Positions 57,198 to 64,000 of a DNA stretch of 64,000 bases are shown here, piece by piece; the first letter of the stretch is position 1; the number at the start of each line of letters is the position of its first letter. The stretch comes from Methylotenera_A sp031417915 (lineage in GTDB: Bacteria; Pseudomonadota; Gammaproteobacteria; Burkholderiales; Methylophilaceae). The position numbers and the translations under genes were made by a program. The stretch is from contig JANOWN010000030.1 of the NCBI GenBank assembly GCA_031417915.1, positions 1 through 64,000 of the forward strand, in the 5' to 3' direction. Under the pieces are notes generated by a model, which saw only the letters and a program-made list of their open reading frames with translations, was not told the origin of the DNA and did no database searches.

Positions 57198-57263
57198 CTG
57201 TCATGCTGAACTTGATTCAGCATCTCGTGTTTTTATGAGATTGCGGGTCAAGCCCGCAATGAC
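57198..57263. repeat. Composite REP-like repeat, reverse of 38481
   Basis: Unit B then unit A, each the reverse complement of the units at 38481-38548: CTGTCATGCTGAAC...GATTCAGCATCTC and GAGATTGCGGG...CCCGCAATGAC. About 19 kb apart in inverted orientation. Confidence 0.8.
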
Positions 57264-57284
57264 AAAAAATATGGAATGACAGCT

Positions 57285-57977
57285 TTAATTTTTACTTGCA
57301 ACTAAGTTATAAATTTTCGCACCAATAATTCCGCCCAAAATCGGCGCTACCCAAAACAGCCAAAGTTGTTGCAGGTAAATGCCGCCAGCAAACAGCGCTT
57401 GGCCGCTGCTACGCGCAGGGTTTACCGAGGTATTGGTGACGGGGATGCTAATCATGTGAATTAAAGCTAAGGTTAAACCAATTGCAAGCGGTGCCAAGCC
57501 AGCAGGTGCGCGGCTGTCGGTCGCGCCCATGATGATGAACAGAAACACGGCGGTCATCACCACTTCGCACACAAAAGCGGCGTGCAGCGCGTAACCGTGT
57601 GGTGAGGCCTCGCCATAGCCATTCGATGCAAATCTGCCTAGTGTAAAGCCTTCTTGCCCGCTGGCGATGCACCAAATAATCGCTGCGGCCAAAATTGCGC
57701 CCAACACTTGCGCGATGATGTAATGCGGTAGTTCGCTCGATTTGAATCTACCGCCAACCACTAAGCCAATCGACACGGCAGGGTTGAGATGGCAGCCTGA
57801 AATGTGGCCGATGGCGTAAGCCATGGTGACCACAGTGAAGCCGAATGCGAGCGAAACGCCCAAATAACCTAAGCCAAGTTCTGGAATGCCAGCCGCCAAC
57901 ACTGCGCTGCCGCAACCGCCCAACACCAGCCAAAAAGTACCAATTAATTCTGCTAACGCACGTTTGTTTAATGACAT
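57285..57977 (-). CDS. aqpZ: Aquaporin Z
   Basis: 230 residues from ATG 57977, with GGAG 7 bases upstream (a longer frame to 58022 is unsupported). Six membrane helices and two NPA loops (HLNPAVS and SVNPARS). The second-loop Arg follows NPA, and the His of the selectivity filter fits water-selective AqpZ. Single gene, followed by a terminator. Confidence 0.95.
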   Translation of the reverse strand: MSLNKRALAELIGTFWLVLGGCGSAVLAAGIPELGLGYLGVSLAFGFTVVTMAYAIGHISGCHLNPAVSIGLVVGGRFKSSELPHYIIAQVLGAILAAAIIWCIASGQEGFTLGRFASNGYGEASPHGYALHAAFVCEVVMTAVFLFIIMGATDSRAPAGLAPLAIGLTLALIHMISIPVTNTSVNPARSSGQALFAGGIYLQQLWLFWVAPILGGIIGAKIYNLVASKN

Positions 57978-58078
57978 TTGAATTCTCCGTAGGTTTTTTT
58001 GAATATTTTTTAGAAACAGCAACGTAAATTTACGCTTAAATTAACGAGAGAACAAGCGGCTTCGGTTAGAATGTGTAT

Positions 58079-58852
58079 ATGAGTTTTAAGCACATCACTT
58101 CGCGCGACAACCCAATTTTTAAACACCTGAAAAAGTTGGCCGAAAACGCCCGTGAGCGCCGCACGGAAGGCAAGACGCTGCTGGATGGTGTGCATTTGAT
58201 TGAGAGCTATTGCGAAGCTTTTGGCGAGCCTGAACTCGTCATTATCCCCGAAGGCAAAAGCTCGCTTGAGGCAACGCAGCTGATGCAGCAACTTGAGCAT
58301 GTGAATACCATGATGTTACCAACCTTGATGTTTGCAGAATTAACACCTGTTACCAGCAGTACGGGCATTTTGGCGTTAGCTAAAATACCGCAAATTGTGC
58401 CACCCGTGCTAGTGAAATTTGCCTTGATATTAGAAGATATTCAAGACCCAGGCAATTTGGGCAGCATGCTGCGAACCGCGCTGGGCGCGGGTGTGGAGGC
58501 AGTGTATCTAAGCAAAGGCTGCACCGATGCATGGTCGCCCAAAGCTTTGCGCGGGGGTCAAGGGGCGCAGTTTCATGTGTCGATGATTGAGGGTGTGGAT
58601 ATTGTGGAAGCGATAGCTAATTTTGCGGGCAATAGCTATGCGACCACCATGCACGGTGAGTCGTTGTATGCTCAAGATTTAAGTCAGCCAACGGCGTTTA
58701 TCATCGGCAATGAGGGCGCAGGTTTAAGCGCGAAAGTAGTGCAAGCCGCTAGCCATCAAATTAGCATTCCCATACACCAAAATTTAGAATCACTGAATGC
58801 AGCAGCAGCAACGGCGGTGTGTTTGTTTGAGCGTAAGCGGCAAGCGGGTTAA
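58079..58852 (+). CDS. TrmH/SpoU-family RNA 2'-O-methyltransferase
   Basis: 257 residues from ATG 58079. N-terminal substrate-binding domain (HITSRDNPIFKHLKKLAENARERR), then SPOUT knot with LEDIQDPGNLGSMLRTA, FIIGNEGAGLS and ISIPIHQNLESLNAAAA, the three conserved SpoU motifs. Target is probably 23S rRNA. TAGAAT at 58067-58072 is 6 bases before the ATG and no Shine-Dalgarno is present. Confidence 0.9.
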   Translation: MSFKHITSRDNPIFKHLKKLAENARERRTEGKTLLDGVHLIESYCEAFGEPELVIIPEGKSSLEATQLMQQLEHVNTMMLPTLMFAELTPVTSSTGILALAKIPQIVPPVLVKFALILEDIQDPGNLGSMLRTALGAGVEAVYLSKGCTDAWSPKALRGGQGAQFHVSMIEGVDIVEAIANFAGNSYATTMHGESLYAQDLSQPTAFIIGNEGAGLSAKVVQAASHQISIPIHQNLESLNAAAATAVCLFERKRQAG

Positions 58853-58941
58853 ATTGCGTGTTAAATTAATGTTTGCAAGCAAGTCCAGATTAAGTTAGAT
58901 TTGAATTAAGTTGATTTAAGGCCTGAATATAAGAAAAAATT

Positions 58942-59715
58942 ATGATGAAACTAGCTGCTACAAACTTTTTAGCTAAAGCACCCTTAACCACCAAGCAAGT
59001 GGTGATTAGGATTCTGTGCATTGAGCTACTGATGGAATTTTTAATCATGCTGTTGTTCAGCGTGCTTCCTTACAAATTCAGCACAGTCACCGGAGCCTTT
59101 GCCGATGCTATTTTATTGGTGATCTTGACTACGCCTGCCATTTACTTTTTTGTGATTATACCGTTTGTGGAGGCGCGAGACGAGGCCATTATTCACATTA
59201 ACCACTTGGCGCATACCGATTCTTTAACCAAGCTAGCCAATCGCCAACTCATTTTAGAGTATCTTGAGCTATTGGTGGCTAGCAATGCGCGCCATGCAGA
59301 CCACGGCGCGGTATTGTTGATTGATTTGGATAACTTTAAGCCAGTGAATGATAACTATGGGCATGACGCGGGTGACGCTTTGCTGATTAAAATCGGCGAG
59401 CGTTTAAAAAACAGTGTGCGCGGTGAGGACGTAGTGGGACGGCTTGGCGGCGATAAGTTTATTGTCTTGCTACGCAGGCTGGGCGCAGAAGATAAAATCG
59501 CACGCTATGTGGCGCAATTTGTCGCCTATAAATTGATTAAACAAGCGATGGAACCAGTAGACCATAACGACAATATATTGTTGGTGGGTGCCAGCGTTGG
59601 TATACGCCTTTTCACGACCGAATCCGACGTGCACAAAATTATCAGCGAAGCCGAGGCGGCAATGTATCGCGCGAAAGAAAACGGCAAAGGTTGCGCAGTA
59701 TTTTTTGACGAATAA
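58942..59715 (+). CDS. Membrane GGDEF-domain protein with degenerate GGDKF motif
   Basis: 257 residues. Two N-terminal membrane helices (about 20-45 and 55-77), then a GGDEF domain from about 85. The nucleotide-binding residues are present (IDLDNFKPVNDNYGHDAGD), but the signature reads GGDKF at 169-173, with Lys for the catalytic Glu. This should prevent diguanylate cyclase activity in the usual mechanism; it may sense GTP or serve as a scaffold. No EAL domain and no I-site RxxD clearly in place. Confidence 0.85.
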   Translation: MMKLAATNFLAKAPLTTKQVVIRILCIELLMEFLIMLLFSVLPYKFSTVTGAFADAILLVILTTPAIYFFVIIPFVEARDEAIIHINHLAHTDSLTKLANRQLILEYLELLVASNARHADHGAVLLIDLDNFKPVNDNYGHDAGDALLIKIGERLKNSVRGEDVVGRLGGDKFIVLLRRLGAEDKIARYVAQFVAYKLIKQAMEPVDHNDNILLVGASVGIRLFTTESDVHKIISEAEAAMYRAKENGKGCAVFFDE

Positions 59716-59802
59716 GCTGGCGTAACCCAAGTAAATTCTATTATCTCTATCTTTAATTTAGATAGATTTCAATCCCAACCCAGCATTTAACACCCATTTT
59801 TA

Positions 59803-59843
59803 TCGGCCTGCGATGCAATATCCATGCGCTTTTCAGAGCATAC
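59803..59843 (+). repeat. AATATCCATG element, intergenic copy 9
   Basis: Core 59817-59826, flanks TCGGCCTGCGATGC and CGCTTTTCAGAGCATAC. It lies between the GGDEF gene and the Fur box of the receptor gene. Confidence 0.8.
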
Positions 59844-59885
59844 ATCTCGAATTTCAATTTGATCAATAATTTTTTAATTTTTATT

Positions 59886-59906
59886 GTAATGATAATGATT
59901 CTTATG
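59886..59906 (+). promoter_or_regulatory. Fur box of TonB-dependent receptor
   Basis: GTAATGATAATGATTCTTATG contains the overlapping hexamers AATGAT-AATGAT-TCTTAT typical of Fur sites (consensus GATAATGATAATCATTATC). It is 37 bp before the receptor ATG. Confidence 0.75.
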
Positions 59907-59942
59907 TAGAATTGCATTTATTATTTAAAATTAGAGAATAAA

Positions 59943-62066
59943 ATGCAATCTAAATTGAAGCTATTGACCATTTCAATATTGAGTTTAACCGCTAGTTTGG
60001 CGCTGGCTGAAGAGGCTACTCAAATCGCTGAAGTGCTGGTTGTGCCGCGCGTGGATGTGATTGGCACAAAAGAACAATTGCTGAAAACGCCAAGCTCTGC
60101 GACCATTATTGACCAAGAAGAGTTAGAAATCAGCCGCGTTTATACCACCAACGAAGCGCTGCGCAAGGCACCTGGCGTGGTGGTGCGCGATGAAGAAGGT
60201 TTTGGGATGCGCCCCAATATCGGCATTCGCGGCTTGAATCCAACGCGCTCAACTAAGGTTTTATTGTTGGAAGATGGCATTCCGCTAACCTACGCCCCGT
60301 ATGGCGCCAACGAGAGTTACTATCATCCTACAATAGACCGTTTTAGCAGTATCGAGGTGCTAAAAGGGGCTAGCCAAATTAAATTTGGACCGCTCACTGC
60401 AGGCGGCGTGGTGAATTACATTACGCCCAACGCGCCAGAAAAATTTGGCGGGCATATGAGCATTACTGGCGGCAACCGCGATTACCTCAACACCAAAATT
60501 AACGTGGGTGGCAACGGCATGCTGTTTGATTACACGCATAAACAAGGCGACGGTGCGCGTGATAATACGCATTCTAATATTGAGGATGTGAATTTTAAAA
60601 TCACCAAAGCACTCAGCGAAGACCACGCCATTACACTGCGCGCCAACTGGTTTACAGAAAGTTCACAAGTAAGTTACAGCGGCATTACCCAGCGCGAATA
60701 TAACAACTTTGGCGGTGAATATAATCCATTTCAACATGACGATTTTGAAACCACGCGTTATGGGCTATCGGCCACGCACGATTGGCAAATTAACACCAAT
60801 GCCATTTTAACCACCAACCTTTATTACAGCTATTTTGACCGCGATTGGTGGCGACAACAAAGCAACACTACCGCTAGCAATATTTCAGCGGGTGCGGGTT
60901 GCGCAGCATTTGCAGCCGCCCGCATCAATGGTTCGGTCACGAATGGCGATACATGCCAAGGCAACCAAGGCCGTTTACGCACTTATAACACTTATGGCGT
61001 AGAACCGCGATTGAGTGTCACGCACGCTTGGGGCGAGTTAGAAATTGGCGCAAAAGCGCATTTTGAAGATCAAGAACGTAAACAAAAAAATGGCATATCA
61101 TCTGCAGCGCGTACTGGCACTTTAAGCGAAAATAACGAGCGTAAAACCGATGCGTATTCTGGCTTTGCGAGCAATCGATTCGATATTGGGCAATTTTCTA
61201 TCACGCCAGCAATTCGCTACGAGCATATTAAAAACGAGCGCACTAATCGGCTTACTGGCGCAAATGGCGACGCGACTTTAGATGAGTGGATTCCCGGTGT
61301 TGCGGTGGCCTACAACCCAAATGAACGCTTAACCGTGTTTGCAGGTGTGCATGAAGGCTTTGCGCCACCACGCACTGAAGATTTAATTACCAACGCGGGC
61401 GGCTCGGTAGATGTGGATGTAGAAAAATCCACCAATTGGGAGCTGGGTTTTAGAGCGAAACCAACAAATAATTTTAATGTAGAAGCGACTGCTTTTTATA
61501 ACGATTTTAAAAATTTAATCGCCGTTGGCTCAGTCGCCAGCAACGTTGCTTTATCGCAAGGTAAGGCCACATTTGCAGGTTTAGAGTTGGCTGGTAAGTA
61601 TGATTTTGATAATGGTTTATATAGTCGTTTAGCTTACACTTGGTTGCCAGTGGCCGAGCAAGATGCGCCATTTAGGCAAGTCAGCAATAATGCCATAGTG
61701 GGGGGTAGTAAAGATGGTAATCGCCAACCTTACGCGCCAAAAAATACACTTACCGCAGCTTTGGGTTACAAAATGAATAACTGGGATATGCAACTAGAAG
61801 CGGTGCATGTTGGCAAGCAATTTTCTGATTTTGCCGAAACGGGTTCTGTGCCAAACACAGCTTTGGGCTTCACAGGCCAGATTGGTGAAATTAGCAGCTA
61901 CACTATTTATAACGCGGCCGTTAATTACAAAATGCCTGAATATAAAACCACGCTGTTTTTAGTGGGTAAAAATATTTTTGATAAAGATTATATTGTAGAC
62001 CGTACCCGTGGTATTTTAACTGGAACGCCTGCGCTTATTCAGGTAGGTGCGCGCTACGATTTTTAG
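59943..62066 (+). CDS. TonB-dependent receptor, FecA-like
   Basis: 707 residues. Signal peptide ends at SLALAEE (about residue 22). A plug domain about 45-160 (TPSSATIIDQEEL; IRGLNPTRSTKVLLLEDGIPLT) is followed by a 22-strand barrel ending in GARYDF. There is no N-terminal signalling domain, and no fecIR genes are adjacent, so control is through Fur directly. Substrate is probably a ferric chelate such as citrate. The 3' end overlaps gluQ by 32 bp on the opposite strand. Confidence 0.92.
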   Translation: MQSKLKLLTISILSLTASLALAEEATQIAEVLVVPRVDVIGTKEQLLKTPSSATIIDQEELEISRVYTTNEALRKAPGVVVRDEEGFGMRPNIGIRGLNPTRSTKVLLLEDGIPLTYAPYGANESYYHPTIDRFSSIEVLKGASQIKFGPLTAGGVVNYITPNAPEKFGGHMSITGGNRDYLNTKINVGGNGMLFDYTHKQGDGARDNTHSNIEDVNFKITKALSEDHAITLRANWFTESSQVSYSGITQREYNNFGGEYNPFQHDDFETTRYGLSATHDWQINTNAILTTNLYYSYFDRDWWRQQSNTTASNISAGAGCAAFAAARINGSVTNGDTCQGNQGRLRTYNTYGVEPRLSVTHAWGELEIGAKAHFEDQERKQKNGISSAARTGTLSENNERKTDAYSGFASNRFDIGQFSITPAIRYEHIKNERTNRLTGANGDATLDEWIPGVAVAYNPNERLTVFAGVHEGFAPPRTEDLITNAGGSVDVDVEKSTNWELGFRAKPTNNFNVEATAFYNDFKNLIAVGSVASNVALSQGKATFAGLELAGKYDFDNGLYSRLAYTWLPVAEQDAPFRQVSNNAIVGGSKDGNRQPYAPKNTLTAALGYKMNNWDMQLEAVHVGKQFSDFAETGSVPNTALGFTGQIGEISSYTIYNAAVNYKMPEYKTTLFLVGKNIFDKDYIVDRTRGILTGTPALIQVGARYDF

Positions 62067-62964
62067 GCACGTTATCTAGCGACCAATTGGCAATCCCCCA
62101 GCGCCACATTTCCGCAAGTGTGGCGTTTTTTAATTCTGCAAGCGGATTTTGACCTAAAAAGTTTAAGGCATCGAATAATTGATGCTCTGGAAGGCCTATA
62201 GATAATGGCTGTGCGAGGGTTTGTTTGCTGAGTTTTTCACCTGCGCTATTCAATGCGATTGGAATGTGCGCATAGCTAGGCGTAGAAAACCCTAAACATT
62301 GTTGCAAATAAATTTGTCGCGGTGTGGAAACGAGCAAATCGGCGCCGCGCACAATATGGCTGATGCCTTGCAGTGCATCATCTACGACAACTGCAAGCTG
62401 ATAAGCAAACAAACCATCGGCACGTTTTACAATAAAATCGCCGACATCACGCGCTAGATTTTGCGTAATTTCACCTTGAATTGCATCTAAAAAGCTGATA
62501 TTTTTATCTAAAGCCACTGCTCTGGAAGCCGGATGGATGCTTGCTTGCAGGCCTGCCTTATTTAAGCCGATTTTAGAAAAACAAGTTCTAGGATAAATTA
62601 AGCCATCAATGCCTTGAGCGTTTGTGGAATCGGCAATCTCTTTGCGCGTGCACGTGCAAGCGTAAATGATGTTTTGTTTTTGCAGCGTATTTAAAGCTTC
62701 AGCGTAATATGCATCATGCTGGCTTTGATAAACAACATCATCGTCCCACTCAAAGCTGAATGCTTCTAAAGCACGTAGAATATCCTCTGCAGCGCCTTTT
62801 ACTTCGCGCGGTTTGTCTAAATCTTCCATGCGCACTAGCCATTTTCCGCCGTGTGATTTGGCGTCGCAGTAACTAGCAACAGCCGCCACCAGCGAGCCAA
62901 AATGTAGTGGACCAGTGGGTGATGGCGCAAACCGACCTACATAATTAGTGGATTCGGTGAACAT
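62035..62964 (-). CDS. gluQ: Glutamyl-Q tRNA(Asp) synthetase
   Basis: 309 residues from ATG 62964; a longer frame to 63060 lies inside the upstream gene. Class I signature GRFAPSPTGPLHFGSL near residue 10, a zinc site with CTCTRKEI...CFSK, and a KLSKQ signature. It lacks an anticodon-binding domain, as expected for YadB/GluQ, which glutamylates queuosine in tRNA(Asp). Overlaps the DUF3301 gene by 20 bp. Confidence 0.93.
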   Translation of the reverse strand: MFTESTNYVGRFAPSPTGPLHFGSLVAAVASYCDAKSHGGKWLVRMEDLDKPREVKGAAEDILRALEAFSFEWDDDVVYQSQHDAYYAEALNTLQKQNIIYACTCTRKEIADSTNAQGIDGLIYPRTCFSKIGLNKAGLQASIHPASRAVALDKNISFLDAIQGEITQNLARDVGDFIVKRADGLFAYQLAVVVDDALQGISHIVRGADLLVSTPRQIYLQQCLGFSTPSYAHIPIALNSAGEKLSKQTLAQPLSIGLPEHQLFDALNFLGQNPLAELKNATLAEMWRWGIANWSLDNVPKNRSAHLPE

Positions 62965-63286
62965 TGCTTTCCACAGGGTCAGCTTGCGCATAAGGCGGAA
63001 TATGCCAAGTTTGCAGTTGTTTGCCGAGCAGCTGCAAATTACATTGCATGCGCTCAGCACCGCTGGCGCTCACTTCAAACGCATATAAACGTTGCAATTG
63101 CGCGTGGCCGCTGCTATCGCGACCAATACGTATCATGTTGCAGGCCACCGTTTCGTCCAGTAGCTGTAAATTGCAGCGGCTGGCTAACTCGCGCCCAAAA
63201 TTAACGGCGAGTTCGCGCTTGGCGATGCTGTCTAGCCAAAACCATGCTGCAAACAACAGTAATGCTAAAAGGAGTAATTCCAACAT
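62945..63286 (-). CDS. DUF3301 protein
   Basis: 113 residues. One N-terminal membrane helix (LELLLLALLLFAAWFWLDSI), then REL..FGRELASRCNLQLLDETVACNMIRIGRDSSG, which fits DUF3301. Function unknown. Translationally coupled to gluQ by a 20-bp overlap. No strong Shine-Dalgarno. Confidence 0.8.
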   Translation of the reverse strand: MLELLLLALLLFAAWFWLDSIAKRELAVNFGRELASRCNLQLLDETVACNMIRIGRDSSGHAQLQRLYAFEVSASGAERMQCNLQLLGKQLQTWHIPPYAQADPVESNVHRIH

Positions 63287-63428
63287 GATTTTTTCACTTT
63301 TCTATTTACAACGGGCAAAATATAATTAAACTCAGTATTTAAACCAAGCCTATACTATATGAGACATTTATTATAGTTTTCAATAGATTATGCAGTAGAA
63401 TTAAAAATATAAATTAAGTGATGAATTA

Positions 63429-64000
63429 ATGACAATTCAAGAACGCGAACAACAGGCGCTGGAAGTTTACATTAAGTTGCTGACTGGCAAAGGTTTCGGC
63501 CCAGAAACATTTGTGCCACGCGTTAATTTTTTGAATAAATTAATGCTTTTGCTGGGTGATAAAGCGTTGAATGGTCGCGAGTATCGTATCGCCATTGAAA
63601 CGCTGATGGACTCGGTAGAAGAGGCGGATTGGCCAGAGAGCTTAACCATCGCGCGCGAGTATTATCCTTTCTGGATGAATGATTTAAAGCTGGTTTCGCA
63701 ACTGAGTAAAAACATCCCAAAAGACACTTTGCCGATTGATTGGCAACCCATTCAAGTCACATTAAGTGCGCTGTGGCATACCGTGGATACTGAAAAGTTT
63801 GATACCACCGACAGCTGGGCGCTAAAGGGTTATACCAAAGCGTTGCGCTTTGAAAATGCCGACCAAACGCTTATCGATACACGCTTAAAATTAGCTAAAA
63901 TTTTATTGGTGCGCTTGAAAGATGCGCCAAATAAGGATAACAAATTTTATCGTACCACAGTAGATGCAACATTGCCGCTGTTTGAGGTGAAAAAAAATCG
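63429..64000 (+). CDS. Unrecognised protein, N-terminal 190 residues (runs off window)
   Basis: ATG 63429 opens a frame without stop to the window end. The start is helical (MTIQEREQQALEVYIKLLT), with Trp/Tyr-rich patches (EADWPESLTIAREYYPFW) and a repeated pattern of aromatic and acidic residues. No membrane segment or signal peptide. I do not recognise the family. Upstream 63287-63428 is AT-rich with no evident promoter match. Confidence 0.75.
   Translation, partial: MTIQEREQQALEVYIKLLTGKGFGPETFVPRVNFLNKLMLLLGDKALNGREYRIAIETLMDSVEEADWPESLTIAREYYPFWMNDLKLVSQLSKNIPKDTLPIDWQPIQVTLSALWHTVDTEKFDTTDSWALKGYTKALRFENADQTLIDTRLKLAKILLVRLKDAPNKDNKFYRTTVDATLPLFEVKKN

Noticed and set aside
1..64000. 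tRNA, rRNA, riboswitch or phage attachment sites
   Set aside because: Gaps were read on both strands; no cloverleaf, rRNA or known riboswitch core was recognised. A covariance-model search would be decisive.

Overview
The window reads as one continuous piece of chromosome from a betaproteobacterium, most likely of the Methylophilaceae (Methylotenera/Methylophilus-like). Three things point there: the block tyrA-aroA-cmk-rpsA-ihfB-lapB-pyrF, the side-by-side bpt-aat pair, and a zwf-gnd//pgl cluster that fits the oxidative branch of the ribulose monophosphate cycle. This assignment is inference from gene content. No rRNA, tRNA, CRISPR array, prophage or classical insertion sequence was found.

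Layout. Positions 1-4100 hold a MoxR/DUF58 unit and fabA-fabB. 4289-10483 holds a lipoprotein, a Mth938-like protein, the alaA-hom-thrC operon and thyA, with a GIY-YIG nuclease gene framed by perfect inverted repeats wedged between thrC and thyA. 10651-15336 holds a PepSY protein, an EF-hand protein and a complete GlrK/QseG/GlrR (QseEGF-type) two-component locus. The EF-hand gene has a sigma-54 promoter and two GlrR-like enhancer sites just downstream of glrR. 15393-15875 is folA. 15900-26166 is an assimilatory nitrate unit on the minus strand: a porin, then nirB, a nitrate transporter, a PP2C phosphatase/Ser-Thr kinase fusion, nirD and nasA. The porin and nirB each have a sigma-54 promoter with NtrC-like sites upstream.

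26496-30400 is the most accessory-looking stretch. It has an orphan membrane protein, a toxin-antitoxin pair between direct repeats, a decayed HAD phosphatase, a SemiSWEET transporter, an orphan ParA and a small coiled-coil protein. 30410-38477 holds an Orn/Lys/Arg decarboxylase, dcd, a PhoD-like phosphatase, zwf, gnd and pgl. 38551-50132 is mostly housekeeping (DUF1003, apbC, metG, pyrF, lapB, ihfB, rpsA, cmk, aroA) plus a glycine-zipper protein and a helix-hairpin-helix protein with a long charged tail. 50135-63286 holds tyrA, bpt, aat, an HMA/MauE-like membrane protein, a YgiQ-type radical SAM protein, a lipocalin, a pseudouridine synthase, aquaporin, an RNA methyltransferase, a degenerate GGDEF protein, a FecA-like receptor with a Fur box, gluQ and a DUF3301 protein. 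An unrecognised gene runs off the right edge.

The most unusual signal is a dispersed element of about 40 bp with the core AATATCCATG. The 10-mer core occurs at least 14 times exactly, against about 0.1 expected by chance. It is found in intergenic gaps (all nine in the same orientation, four in convergent gene ends) and inside folA, tyrA (twice), an RsuA-type synthase and glrR. A second repeat family is a REP-like palindrome (GTCAT...ATCCAG). It frames the GIY-YIG gene and also occurs alone in several gaps.
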